Assembly (NCBI RefSeq): GCF_001373415.1
Contig: NZ_CDSE01000016.1
Span: 1-59,460 of the forward strand
DNA: 59,460 nucleotides
DNA from: Paenibacillus dakarensis
Lineage (GTDB): Bacteria; Bacillota; Bacilli; Paenibacillales; Paenibacillaceae
Direction: 5' to 3'
Made by a program: the position numbers and the translations under genes. This document shows positions 25,432 to 34,733 of this stretch, one piece after another. Under the pieces are notes generated by a model. The model searched no databases and had not been told where the DNA came from. It was given only the letters and a program-made list of their open reading frames with translations. Position 1 is the stretch's first letter; each line of letters opens with the position of its first letter.

Positions 25432-26655
25432 GTGAAGAGCTCCTTGCAAACATGGAAAGTAAACCTCATTGTACTATGGTTCGGGCAATTTTTGGTCAAT
25501 GCAGGTATGACTATGATTACTCCCTTTCTGACGTTATACCTGGCACATGATTTAAACGTAGTAGGAGAGCATGAGATAGGAGTATGGGCAGGCATGATCT
25601 TCGCCGCCAACTTTTTAACTTCATTTATTTTTCAGCCTATTTGGGGAAAGGTTGCAGATAAATACGGCCGCAAGCTTATGCTTCTACGGTCAGGATTCGG
25701 TATGGCTATCGTTATCGCTTGCATGGGATTCGCTACACATCCTTGGCATCTCCTTGTGCTTCGCCTGCTGAATGGTACGATCTCCGGTTTCAATCCGGCT
25801 GCCATTTCTCTTGTATCCGGCACAACACCCAAGAACCGAATGGGCTTTTCGATGGGGATTATGCAATCCGGTCAAGTTGCCGGTACCATTCTTGGTCCTT
25901 TGATCGGTGGATTACTGGCAGATTGGGTCGGTTTCCGTCCGATATTTTATATTACAGGTACGCTGATCTTCGCAGCATCGATGCTCGCTCTATTTCTCGT
26001 TAAAGAGAATTTTAATCGTGAAGAAGCTGCACAGGTTCCTCAAGTTTCGGTGTTAGGCGGTTTGAAAGAACTGAGCCACACTCCACAGCTTCCTGCATTG
26101 TTCGCTGTTACCTTTCTGCTTCAGTTTGCTATGATGAGTCCGATGTCCCTATTACCGCTTTATGTGCAGAAGCTTCACGGCTCAGCCGTGGATATTGCGC
26201 TCTGGTCAGGATTTGTCATCGCGGTTACGGGATTATCCAATATGATCGCCTCACCGATTCTTGGCAAACTAAGTGATAAGGTCGGGGCTCACCGTATATT
26301 AACCTATGCACTTATCGGTACAGGTCTCACCTTGATTCCCCAGGCGTTTGTCCAATCTGTATGGCAGTTAATCATTGTTCGGTTTATGATGGGAGTATTT
26401 ATGGGCGGATTGCTTCCAAGCGTAAATGCGTTGATTCGCTCCTACACACCAGATGGCATGGAAAGCCGTTCATTCGGTTTTAACACCAGCGCTCTTGCCC
26501 TTGGCAATATGCTTGGTGCAATGATTGGCGGATTTTTATCCGGGTTTATCGGTATTGAGGGGCTCTTCCTCGTCTCGGGAAGCCTGCTCATCATCAATAT
26601 GATCTGGGTTCGAACCAAGCTGTACGCCAAAAAGCGTACGCCGAATTTCAGATAG
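25432..26655 (+). CDS. MFS transporter, multidrug-efflux type
   Basis: A 12-helix secondary transporter of about 407 residues. MFS motif A is visible as GKVADKYGRKLMLLRSG (after helix 2) and again in the second half as GKLSDKVGAHR; the GPLIGGLLADWVG region after helix 5 resembles the motif C of drug exporters. Resembles MdtG/LmrP-like proteins. The start is uncertain: GTG 25432 directly follows AAAGGA and TTG 25444 lies 13 nt away. The frame is open from 25339, but that stretch seems to contain the promoter. Diverges from hemE. Confidence 0.88.
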   Translation: MKSSLQTWKVNLIVLWFGQFLVNAGMTMITPFLTLYLAHDLNVVGEHEIGVWAGMIFAANFLTSFIFQPIWGKVADKYGRKLMLLRSGFGMAIVIACMGFATHPWHLLVLRLLNGTISGFNPAAISLVSGTTPKNRMGFSMGIMQSGQVAGTILGPLIGGLLADWVGFRPIFYITGTLIFAASMLALFLVKENFNREEAAQVPQVSVLGGLKELSHTPQLPALFAVTFLLQFAMMSPMSLLPLYVQKLHGSAVDIALWSGFVIAVTGLSNMIASPILGKLSDKVGAHRILTYALIGTGLTLIPQAFVQSVWQLIIVRFMMGVFMGGLLPSVNALIRSYTPDGMESRSFGFNTSALALGNMLGAMIGGFLSGFIGIEGLFLVSGSLLIINMIWVRTKLYAKKRTPNFR

Positions 26656-26680
26656 ATAACAATTAGATAGTGAAATATTA

Positions 26681-26740
26681 AAAAACCCAGCATACGAACG
26701 GATTCCTGATCTATAGGAAGCCGGACGTATCTGGGTTTTA
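26681..26740. terminator. Bidirectional terminator between convergent genes
   Basis: AAAACCCAG/CTGGGTTTT outer stem with inner ATACG/CGTAT and TTCCT/AGGAA pairing. Confidence 0.75.
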
Positions 26741-26753
26741 TTTTGCTCGAGTT

Positions 26754-28235
26754 CTATTTATTCTTCTTATTTACAATAACAACCGTATCGTCTGCAATCA
26801 CGTTGGCAGGCTGTTCCTTATTATATAACCAGTAAGATGGTGTATCCGTTACATGTTGAATCCTCAAACGAAACTCCTTCTTAGGCAGCTGGTCGGACTG
26901 AATAATCAGCATGTTACCGTCAGAAGTTATATCATCTGGTGCGATTGGAATTTCACTATTGTCTGTAACGATTACTAAACTGCCGGGAAGCTTGGCAGAA
27001 TAGGCATCAATTCGTTTTTGAAATGAAATGATCACTTGATTATGATGTGGACGAGAGATTGTGACGGGTACAGGCGCTTCTTCGTACATGTATTTCCCTA
27101 GATGATACTCGTACGCAGTCCATGTCTTCATTCCCATTTCTAGCGCTTCTTTTCCGAGCGACTTATACCAATTTCGATCTTTTACCATCCAGAGACCTGA
27201 GCCAATGTCTGCTTGAACACCAAGCGGTATATCTGAATGTACAGCCCGAATTTGATCTACAAAATTTTGATATTGCTTAATATAAGTTGGAGGCAATGCC
27301 TCTTGGGATTTCATCCAATCAGGCCAGTGCGTCTGCAAAAAGTGGACGTCAGGACGAACAGTTGAAATCATCTCAGCAGCGTCAAGACCTTGTATTTCCC
27401 TTAATTTAGACACAGAATCAGAACCTGCATCGATGGCGAGTGACCAGGTGGCAACGCTTATGTCTTTCCTGACAGCTCGAATACCATTTTCCCCGTTGAT
27501 TACCTCATTTAAAAAACCATTCACAGCTTTCACTCGAAACTCAATCCAGTCGCGATAAAGCTCTTGGTTCGTAAGATAGTAATCAGAATGATTCGGATCT
27601 GTGAAATTTGGTGTTCTGTCATAGCCATACTGATGTTGAAATGCGGATTTAGCGATTGGACCAACATCACCGTAAACTCCGCGATTAATACCATCCCATT
27701 CAGGGAAATAAGGCTCCGCGATTTCAATACCATCAAAAGGAATGTCTTTTACCAAACCCGCAAGCTTCTTTTTCTTCCAATCCACATAATCCGCACTGTG
27801 TGGAGAAAAACGATAGTAGCCATCATTCACAGGAGTCAGAAGTTCCATCTGCCAGCTACGCCATTCCGGAGGGAAATTTTCAACAGAATAAGATCCATTA
27901 CCTAGGACAAGAGCCCATACGAATAACCCTCGATCTTTAAGGGTTTCAACGAGTTCACGGTTCACGTGGTTCTCATTGACAACAAAATACCGTACTGTAG
28001 TGTATCCATTCTGTACAAACTCATCTGCAATACTTTCAGCAGAGCGATCTTGATAGTATTTAAAACTCGGATCGAACTGAATAGAGGCACCCGACAGACC
28101 AGACTGCCTGTCTTTTCCTTGGTTTTTCTTATCAGCGTGTGCTTCCGTTATGGGAAGCATTGAAATGAGAAGACAAGTGATAAGCATATATCTTCCTACT
28201 TCGCGGATGAACCGGAACTGGTGAGCATTGTACAC
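26754..28235 (-). CDS. Secreted TIM-barrel-like protein of a sugar locus, unassigned
   Basis: A 493-residue exported protein. After a basic start, the hydrophobic stretch YMLITCLLISMLPITEAHA (about residues 16-34) is a signal peptide. The body reads like a glycosidase TIM barrel: repeated beta-alpha units, an acidic strand end in FDGIEIAEPYFPEWDG (about 171-186) and aromatic patches (WPDWM, WTAYEYHLG). The last 120 residues look like a beta-sandwich. I do not recognise the family, so carbohydrate hydrolysis is inferred from fold and position downstream of an ABC importer and two sugar-type dehydrogenases. Confidence 0.65.
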   Translation of the reverse strand: MYNAHQFRFIREVGRYMLITCLLISMLPITEAHADKKNQGKDRQSGLSGASIQFDPSFKYYQDRSAESIADEFVQNGYTTVRYFVVNENHVNRELVETLKDRGLFVWALVLGNGSYSVENFPPEWRSWQMELLTPVNDGYYRFSPHSADYVDWKKKKLAGLVKDIPFDGIEIAEPYFPEWDGINRGVYGDVGPIAKSAFQHQYGYDRTPNFTDPNHSDYYLTNQELYRDWIEFRVKAVNGFLNEVINGENGIRAVRKDISVATWSLAIDAGSDSVSKLREIQGLDAAEMISTVRPDVHFLQTHWPDWMKSQEALPPTYIKQYQNFVDQIRAVHSDIPLGVQADIGSGLWMVKDRNWYKSLGKEALEMGMKTWTAYEYHLGKYMYEEAPVPVTISRPHHNQVIISFQKRIDAYSAKLPGSLVIVTDNSEIPIAPDDITSDGNMLIIQSDQLPKKEFRLRIQHVTDTPSYWLYNKEQPANVIADDTVVIVNKKNK

Positions 28236-28282
28236 AGATACTCCTCCTTATCAAACTGCCAATTTGATATTTCTGGGCTCCC

Positions 28283-29128
28283 TTACGAATTTTGCGGCAG
28301 CTCCACCCATTCATACGGACGGGAAGCCGCCTTCATTCCATATTCTATAATCGTAATGATAGAGATTGTTTGAGAAGAAGAAACTGATATCCGGCCTGTA
28401 TCAAAAAACGTGATCAGATCCTGAATAAATAAATTAAAAAAGTCCGATTCCGGCTTCGTTATTCTACAGCTTCCAGAATGATAATTAACAGCCATTGTGA
28501 AAGGACAATCTGCACCAAGGTGATGAATGGTCGCCTGTCTCCCATCGTCGAACTCGATTAAAAGCGCTGGCACAGATGTTGTACCGATATACATCACTCG
28601 CTTCGGCTCAGAACCCATCATGGATATGATAGGTTCTATCTGGTGAATGGAGTAGTTCTCAAATGCCCCCGGTCCCCAGCTGGAAATAACCTGAATCCCC
28701 TCACGCTCCATCTGAATATATTCAGTTGCGAATCGCAAAGCCGAGGAGGAATACAGCGGCGTACCATGCTGTTCCGCAAGCTCAAACAATCGAATAGCCG
28801 CCTCACGATCAGGTGCAAATGTCTTATCTATATAGGTTGGCTTTCCTGATCTCAGCGGTAATTGTGCAAGTGCTTCATGCTGTTCAGGATGGTCGGGAGA
28901 CAGGATCACTAAATAATCGCTCTCATTCACGACCTCTTCAATGGTATCCAGCAGTTTAATATTATTTTGCAAGCACCATTCCGCATTCGTTAAACCATGA
29001 TCGGCGTTCTTCGCGCCATACGCGCATGTTACCTGCATTCGTCCACCAGAAGTGCTGCGAATCCATTCCGGATACTTATTCGCATGCCATTCGTCTAAAT
29101 AATAATCGATAAAACCAATCTTTTTCAT
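28283..29128 (-). CDS. Gfo/Idh/MocA-like oxidoreductase, variant
   Basis: A 281-residue protein that aligns loosely with Gfo/Idh/MocA NAD(P)-dependent sugar dehydrogenases. The N-terminal Rossmann region is atypical (MKKIGFIDYYLDEWHANKYP, no GxGxxG), but VNESDYLVILSPDHPEQHEAL, GKPTYIDKTFAPD and the C-terminal sheet follow the family. The Lys in YIDKTFA matches the catalytic-motif Lys of EKP. It overlaps the stop of the upstream family member by 1 nt, so the two are made together. Substrate unknown. Confidence 0.75.
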   Translation of the reverse strand: MKKIGFIDYYLDEWHANKYPEWIRSTSGGRMQVTCAYGAKNADHGLTNAEWCLQNNIKLLDTIEEVVNESDYLVILSPDHPEQHEALAQLPLRSGKPTYIDKTFAPDREAAIRLFELAEQHGTPLYSSSALRFATEYIQMEREGIQVISSWGPGAFENYSIHQIEPIISMMGSEPKRVMYIGTTSVPALLIEFDDGRQATIHHLGADCPFTMAVNYHSGSCRITKPESDFFNLFIQDLITFFDTGRISVSSSQTISIITIIEYGMKAASRPYEWVELPQNS

Positions 29129-30204
29129 TACAGCACTTCCTTCTTCAAGAAGGATACTTCTTCCCCTTGCTCGGAAGATTGGTAGATGGCTTGAATAATT
29201 TTCGAAGTCAAGATAACGGTATCAATATGCGATGGTAACTTCTCACCCGACTTGATACAGGCAAGGTAGCTGTCAATTTCATTCTGAAAGTGATTCGTCT
29301 TTGTATATTTAGGTGTACTATCCAGCAATGCACCATGCTTCGCACTGTAAATCGTGAATTCTCCTCCGTACTGCAGCCGGATTCCCGCCTTATCACCCAG
29401 GAAGTCGATATACATCTCCTCAACTCCTATGTTCTGCGCCCAAGCTCCGTTAACCGTAATAGAAGGGCCCGATGTGCGGATCAATGCAGTCACATAATCA
29501 TCAACATCATAAGTACCGGAGAAATTCGGTGGTCCTGCCCACATGTTGAGATAGCTGTAATTCTCTAAATCTCTACCCAATTTTGAATACGTCTGTCCTG
29601 ACACGGTCTTAGGCTCCGGATCACCTGCACAATACATCACAAGATCTAGGAAATGAACTCCCCAATCAATAAGAGCCCCTCCTCCGGCGACAGCCTTCGT
29701 CGTAAAATCCCCACCCAATCCCGGAATGGAACGGTGAGCGCGAAAACTAGCGTATACGTGGTATAGTTCGCCCAGCTCCCCATCTTCGATTAGCTTCTTT
29801 ATAATATTAACGCCTGTATTAAAACGATTCACCACACCAATATTCAAAATTCTGCCGGTCTCGTGCTGAACTTTTTGCATTTCAAGCGCTTCCTCATAGG
29901 TTCTGGCAGCCGGCTTTTCGCAGAGCACATGCTTTCCTGCTCTCAAACAATCCATAGCGATTGAAGCATGACAGTTGTTCGGTGTGCATATGGAGACCGC
30001 TTCAACTTCCGGATCGTCCAGAATTGCATGATAATCATCAATCGCGATCCCTAAGCCGTATTGTTCCACGGCCTTCTCTGCCCTGTCTTTGCGAATATCA
30101 CAAAAATACTTTATCTCAGCATCCGGATTTGCAAGATAAGCCGGAATATGGGCATTATTGGCTATCGTGCCGCATCCTATAATTGCAATTATGATCTTAC
30201 TCAT
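29128..30204 (-). CDS. Gfo/Idh/MocA family oxidoreductase
   Basis: A 358-residue NAD(P)-dependent dehydrogenase acting on sugars or cyclitols. N-terminal dinucleotide motif GCGTIANNAHIPA (residues 10-22), then CTPNNCHASIAMD, catalytic motif EKPAAR (about 96-101) and the His-containing GGALIDWGVHFLDLVMY (about 175-191). It follows the ABC permease genes in the same transcription unit and overlaps the second dehydrogenase gene, so it probably processes the imported or extracellularly released sugar. Confidence 0.92.
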   Translation of the reverse strand: MSKIIIAIIGCGTIANNAHIPAYLANPDAEIKYFCDIRKDRAEKAVEQYGLGIAIDDYHAILDDPEVEAVSICTPNNCHASIAMDCLRAGKHVLCEKPAARTYEEALEMQKVQHETGRILNIGVVNRFNTGVNIIKKLIEDGELGELYHVYASFRAHRSIPGLGGDFTTKAVAGGGALIDWGVHFLDLVMYCAGDPEPKTVSGQTYSKLGRDLENYSYLNMWAGPPNFSGTYDVDDYVTALIRTSGPSITVNGAWAQNIGVEEMYIDFLGDKAGIRLQYGGEFTIYSAKHGALLDSTPKYTKTNHFQNEIDSYLACIKSGEKLPSHIDTVILTSKIIQAIYQSSEQGEEVSFLKKEVL

Positions 30205-30222
30205 GAATGTGTGTCCCTCCTA

Positions 30223-31047
30223 TTATTTAAACCCGGTTAAGGCAGATCCGGATTTCATGAAATATTTTTGTCCGAAGAAATAGATAAGTATCATAGGTAC
30301 CGCCATGATCGTAGATGCAGCCATGAGTTTCTCCCATTGTGCTCCGTGATCTTGCTGAAAGCTTTGCAGCCCGACGGTTATCGTCCATTTCACTGAATCG
30401 TTCAAATAAATCAAAGGTCCCATGAAATCCACGTAAGACCATACAAAAGAAAATAGCGCAACTGTTGCAAGGACTGGTTTCAAAATCGGCAGGACGATTT
30501 GTAAATATATCCGCGGTTCAGAAGCCCCATCAATTTTGGCTGCCTCTGATAACTCCATAGGCACCCCTAACAGAAACTGGCGCAGCAAAAATATGAAGAA
30601 TGGTGCTCCAAAAAAAGCTCCAATGGTGAGCGGCATAATCGTATTTACCCAGCCAAGCTTCGTGAAAATAATATATTGAGGAATCATTTGCACTTGAGCA
30701 GGCAAAATCATTGTTGCTACAACGATGGTAAATATGATATTACGTCCTTTCCACGGAATCCTGGATATTGAATATGCAACGAGTGGAGCAGCAAATAATT
30801 GTCCGATTATATTAATTATGCATATTATAAAAGTATTCATCATATAACGGGTAAACGGAATTGCCTCAAACGCCGCTTTATAATTAGACCACTGAAACGT
30901 CTCAGGCAGGATGCTTGGTGGAAACTTCAGAATTTCCTCTGGCGTCTTCAATGAGGTCATAACCAGCCATACGAATGGAAATAAGAATATAACTGCAAAT
31001 AGAATAAGCACAAAATGCGGTAAAATAGTCCGTAACCTGACAGCCAT
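30223..31047 (-). CDS. Carbohydrate ABC transporter permease (MalG-like)
   Basis: A 274-residue CUT1-type permease with six membrane helices. The EAA loop lies in ELSEAAKIDGASEPRIYLQIVLPILKP (about residues 165-191), which docks onto the ATPase. Starts immediately after the stop of the partner permease gene. No ATPase gene is present in this locus, so a shared MsmX-type ATPase must energise it, as is usual for CUT1 systems of Bacillota. Confidence 0.94.
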   Translation of the reverse strand: MAVRLRTILPHFVLILFAVIFLFPFVWLVMTSLKTPEEILKFPPSILPETFQWSNYKAAFEAIPFTRYMMNTFIICIINIIGQLFAAPLVAYSISRIPWKGRNIIFTIVVATMILPAQVQMIPQYIIFTKLGWVNTIMPLTIGAFFGAPFFIFLLRQFLLGVPMELSEAAKIDGASEPRIYLQIVLPILKPVLATVALFSFVWSYVDFMGPLIYLNDSVKWTITVGLQSFQQDHGAQWEKLMAASTIMAVPMILIYFFGQKYFMKSGSALTGFK

Positions 31048-32004
31048 TTACTCACCTCCGTAATAGACCCAGCGGCCTGATGTTTTTAAAAGAATAAATG
31101 TAATCAGCAATACGATAATAAAGAGAATCCAAGCAAGTGCCGAAGCATACCCCATTTTTAGAAATACAAATGCCTCCTGATATAGATTGACCGCATAGAA
31201 CAATAGTGATTGTTCGGGTCCGCCCAGTGAGTTACCGCCGGCAACCTTTCCGCCAGCCAAAATATATGACTCTGTGAAAATTTGAAACGCTCCAATTAAG
31301 CCCATGATGAGTTGAAACAGGATAATCGGTGATAACGCAGGAATTGTGATTTTCCAGAACCTATACCACCCGTTCGCGCCGTCAACTTGAGCAGCTTCAT
31401 AATATTGCTTAGGAACACCTTGGAGGGCTGCCAAAAAGATAAGAGCGCCTGCTCCAGCTCCCCATAAACTCATTAAGATAAGCGATGGTTTGGTAAACCG
31501 CGGATCTAGCAGCCAGGCAGGATCAGGAAGTCCGAGCGCACGCAAAGCCATATTAATCAAGCCGAAGTCCGGGTTTAGCATCCAGGTCCACAAGAGTGCG
31601 CTCGCCACAATCGGTATAACCGACGGTAAATAATAAATTGTCCGGTAATAGTTAATCCCTTTGACTTTGAAGTTAAGCACCACAGCGATCAGAAGAGATA
31701 CAGCCAGAGTGATCGGTACAGAGATAAATGCCATGAAAAATGTATTTCCAATTGACTTGTAGAACCGATCATCTGCAAATATCTGCTCATAGTTCTGGAA
31801 TCCAATCCATTTCGGTGAATTGAACAAATCATATTCTGTGAGACTTAAGTAAAATGATCCGAAAAATGGATACACGGTAAATGCCAGAAAACCGATAATC
31901 CACGGAGAAGCAAATGCCAGGCCAATGAAAAAATAATGACGTTCCTTCTTCGACCAGCCTGATTTTGTTTTCTTCTGCTGGTTTGCTCGTGTGGAGCTTA
32001 TCAT
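31048..32004 (-). CDS. Sugar ABC transporter permease (MalF-like)
   Basis: A 318-residue CUT1 permease with six membrane helices after a basic N terminus. The EAA loop is QYYEAAQVDGANGWYRFWKITIPALSP (about 215-241). ATG 32004 has GAGGAG 8 nt upstream. A strong stem-loop separates it from the upstream binding-protein gene. Abuts the MalG-like permease gene. Confidence 0.94.
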   Translation of the reverse strand: MISSTRANQQKKTKSGWSKKERHYFFIGLAFASPWIIGFLAFTVYPFFGSFYLSLTEYDLFNSPKWIGFQNYEQIFADDRFYKSIGNTFFMAFISVPITLAVSLLIAVVLNFKVKGINYYRTIYYLPSVIPIVASALLWTWMLNPDFGLINMALRALGLPDPAWLLDPRFTKPSLILMSLWGAGAGALIFLAALQGVPKQYYEAAQVDGANGWYRFWKITIPALSPIILFQLIMGLIGAFQIFTESYILAGGKVAGGNSLGGPEQSLLFYAVNLYQEAFVFLKMGYASALAWILFIIVLLITFILLKTSGRWVYYGGE

Positions 32005-32039
32005 TCTCGTTGCTCCTCCTTCCATTCATGCATAACCCT

Positions 32040-32079
32040 CAGATTCGCCCCATACATGACTGGGCCCAGGGCGAATCTG
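32040..32079 (-). other. Intercistronic stem-loop after the binding protein gene
   Basis: CAGATTCGCCC/GGGCGAATCTG, an 11-bp perfect stem without a following U tract. Such hairpins between binding protein and permease genes usually protect the upstream mRNA so that more binding protein is made (inference). Confidence 0.65.
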
Positions 32080-32092
32080 AGATCTATTGAAA

Positions 32093-33403
32093 TTATTTCA
32101 CTAATGGCTGAATCTTTTCCTTCACTTTGCTCAAACCTTCCTCTATACTGATCTTCCCTCTTAGAATAGCGTTATACTGATCCGTGAATTCCGTCATATA
32201 CTCATTTGTGAACGATGTAGCAGGGAAAGATCGTAAATTTTCGCTTGAAGAGTAGTCCAAGAACTCCTTAAATCCAGGAACATCTGCATAGATTGGATTG
32301 GAGAAAGCCGAAGTCCTGGTCGGTAAATTACCGATGGCTGCTGTGAACTCTGCCATTTGCTCTGCATCTGTAATCCACTTCAAAAACTTCCAAGAAGCAT
32401 CCGGATTTTTGACCCCTTTCGGGATATAAAATACGCTGGTCGTCACATTCCCCGAGTTCTTTAGCTCAGGCTTATTTTCATCATAAGGAATCGGCGCAAT
32501 TCCATAGTTCAGATTAGGAGCAAATTGTTTAATAAAGGTTGGTAACCACTCCCCGTCAATCGTCATTGCGTATTTGCCTGAGAAGAATGGATTCTGGGCA
32601 GACATATATTGACCTAGACCGGATGAGAATCGGTCAAGATTTTCAGAACCATATTGGTCCCATATTTCCTTCGATAGCTTTATGGCAGACTTGATGCCTT
32701 CATGATCAGGTGTCACCTGTTTAGCAGCCTCATCATAAAACGAACCATTAAAAGCGTAGGAGAATGTGTATGTATCCATTCCTGGCCACAACCCCAATCT
32801 CTGAAGACGCCCACCCTCCTCCACAACACTTAAAGCCTTGATGTATTCCTTCAATTCGCTTATTGTTTCCGGAGGACCATCAAAGCCCGCTTCCTTCAAA
32901 ATATCCTTGTTGTAAAACAACATCGAAACGTGCATGGCAATCGGAATAGCATATGTTTTGCCTTCATGTTGCGAAGTGCTGATCGCTGCCGGCACAAAAT
33001 CTTTCAAGTCCATACTATCCTTGGCTATATAATCATCCAGCGGCATCATCGCTCCACGCAATCCCCAAGGAACTACGTCTTGCCCGAACTGCGAAGCAAT
33101 ATCCGGCGGGTTACCTCCTGTGATCGCGGTAAGCTGTTTCTGATAATCACTTTGGGACAACCCTTTAACCTTGATATCCGGATTAGCTTCATTCCACTTG
33201 GTAATCAATTTCTCTAATGCTTCAGCTTCAGGCCCCGTCCACCCGTACCAAAAGCTGAGCTCTACTGCTTCTTTAGGAGATTCACTTCCCGGTTTACTTG
33301 TTGAACCGGCAGGATCACTCGTTTTTTGATCACCCCCACCTGAGCAGGCTGAAATGATTGAGATCATGAGAACAAGACACCAAATCAACGATTTTCTTTT
33401 CAT
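32093..33403 (-). CDS. Sugar-binding lipoprotein of ABC transporter
   Basis: A 436-residue extracellular solute-binding protein (family 1). The lipobox IISACSG puts the lipidated Cys at about residue 20, followed by a Gly/Ser-rich linker and the two-lobe fold (ELSFWYGWTGPEAEALEKLI). ATG 33403 has GGAGG 7 nt upstream; the open frame to 33436 is not needed. First gene of the operon running to 26754. A cre site lies about 50 bp upstream of the start. The ligand is unknown. Confidence 0.94.
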   Translation of the reverse strand: MKRKSLIWCLVLMISIISACSGGGDQKTSDPAGSTSKPGSESPKEAVELSFWYGWTGPEAEALEKLITKWNEANPDIKVKGLSQSDYQKQLTAITGGNPPDIASQFGQDVVPWGLRGAMMPLDDYIAKDSMDLKDFVPAAISTSQHEGKTYAIPIAMHVSMLFYNKDILKEAGFDGPPETISELKEYIKALSVVEEGGRLQRLGLWPGMDTYTFSYAFNGSFYDEAAKQVTPDHEGIKSAIKLSKEIWDQYGSENLDRFSSGLGQYMSAQNPFFSGKYAMTIDGEWLPTFIKQFAPNLNYGIAPIPYDENKPELKNSGNVTTSVFYIPKGVKNPDASWKFLKWITDAEQMAEFTAAIGNLPTRTSAFSNPIYADVPGFKEFLDYSSSENLRSFPATSFTNEYMTEFTDQYNAILRGKISIEEGLSKVKEKIQPLVK

Positions 33404-33450
33404 CCCTCTTCCTCCTTTAAGCAACTTGAGTTCCATGCAAAATCAAACTT

Positions 33451-33465
33451 TAGAAGCGCTTACAT
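33451..33465 (-). promoter_or_regulatory. cre site (CcpA) upstream of the sugar operon
   Basis: On the complement ATGTAAGCGCTTCTA matches WTGNAANCGNWNNCW at all but one position. Predicts catabolite repression of the binding protein/permease/dehydrogenase operon. Confidence 0.7.
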
Positions 33466-33644
33466 TAATCCAAACAACACCCTTGTTTCATAAAGTTATA
33501 TTAATCTTCCCTCCCGCAACCGTTGACTCAACAACTGGCCCCTGATCCAGTTATCTGTAAGAATTATGGATATATTAGCATTTAAAAAGTGCTGTTCATT
33601 TCACTATCGTGTTAAAAAGTAGGATTATCGTACGGAAATCAGTT

Positions 33645-34577
33645 CTACTTGATAGCTTGTTTCCGAAACTCAGTTGGAGATATACCTGTATACTTTTTAA
33701 ATATTCTGCAAAAATAAGACAGTTCATTAAATCCCGTAGAGTAACAGACATCGGTTACGGATAATTCAGGTTGCTTCAACAGGCTCATGGCTTGAAGAAT
33801 CCGAAGGTCCGTGACATATCGATTAAATGTTTTGCCTGTCCATTCTTTGAACAAATTGCAGAAGGTAGACCTCGATAAATTTGATATTCCGCACAAAGTA
33901 TTCAAATTCAAATCTTCGTCATAATGATTATTGATATAATCAACCACTCGCGTCATGATCCCTCTATACTTTTCTAATTTCTCGAACCCTTCCCTTATGA
34001 TCTCCCCGTTAACTTGCCGCACCAGTATGGAGAGCAAAACAAGCAAGTTAGCTTTTAAGGAGATTTGAAAAAAAGGAAGCCGTCTTTCATATTCCATGAG
34101 CATTTCTTTCATTACATTTCTGACTGTAACCTCAGTTACACCATCTAACGAAATCTTGGACTGGACGTTCATTTCTTTACGAAGAAAATGCTCAAGAAAT
34201 GCAATATCAAAGAAGTTATTCTCAACAGGCATACCCTGCAATCTTTCATTTACAAAGCTCGGCATAAATTCACACCCGTATATTTCAATCTCGACTTGGG
34301 GTGCTATGGTCACGCTGTGTAATGTAAAAGGAGGAATAACAAAAATATCTCCTTTCGATATCTCGTAAACTTGATGATTTACCGTATGCATAAATGAACC
34401 TTTTGCCACATACCAGATTTGAAAATAATCATGACAATGCGTCCAGAGGCTTTGTTGATAGGTCAATTTATACATTTTGCATGGAAGACCTTCCAACATT
34501 TCCATTTTTGAGTTAAAATAAACAACACCTGATCCAGTTAATTCATCAATGTTAACTTGACTCCAATAAATATCCAA
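33645..34577 (-). CDS. AraC family transcriptional regulator
   Basis: A 310-residue regulator. An N-terminal cupin-like sensor domain (about residues 20-150, with HCHDYFQIWYVAKGSF and PPFTLHSV) is followed by two C-terminal HTHs (about 215-310: LNLNTLCGISNLSRSTFCNLFKEWTG and VTDVCYSTGFNELSYFCRIFKKYTG, split here by intervening sequence). TTG 34577 has GGAGGG 6 nt upstream; the longer open frame starts in front of that site. It precedes the ABC operon on the same strand and is its likely sugar-responsive activator. A cre site lies upstream. Confidence 0.9.
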   Translation of the reverse strand: MDIYWSQVNIDELTGSGVVYFNSKMEMLEGLPCKMYKLTYQQSLWTHCHDYFQIWYVAKGSFMHTVNHQVYEISKGDIFVIPPFTLHSVTIAPQVEIEIYGCEFMPSFVNERLQGMPVENNFFDIAFLEHFLRKEMNVQSKISLDGVTEVTVRNVMKEMLMEYERRLPFFQISLKANLLVLLSILVRQVNGEIIREGFEKLEKYRGIMTRVVDYINNHYDEDLNLNTLCGISNLSRSTFCNLFKEWTGKTFNRYVTDLRILQAMSLLKQPELSVTDVCYSTGFNELSYFCRIFKKYTGISPTEFRKQAIK

Positions 34578-34612
34578 ATTTTTCCCTCCCCTGATCAATT
34601 TCCACCTTTTTC

Positions 34613-34627
34613 GGAAAGCGTTTGCAA
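34613..34627 (-). promoter_or_regulatory. cre site (CcpA) upstream of the AraC gene
   Basis: On the complement TTGCAAACGCTTTCC matches WTGNAANCGNWNNCW except for the last base. About 36 bp upstream of the TTG start, so CcpA would control both the regulator and the operon. Confidence 0.7.
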
Positions 34628-34733
34628 CAATCCAATAATCTCATCATAGAAACAATTCCCTTATAAACAATTATCCCTATAAAGTCCTTAACGTGTACAG
34701 TATTCCTATTTCAGTGGGAGCTGAATTAATGTT

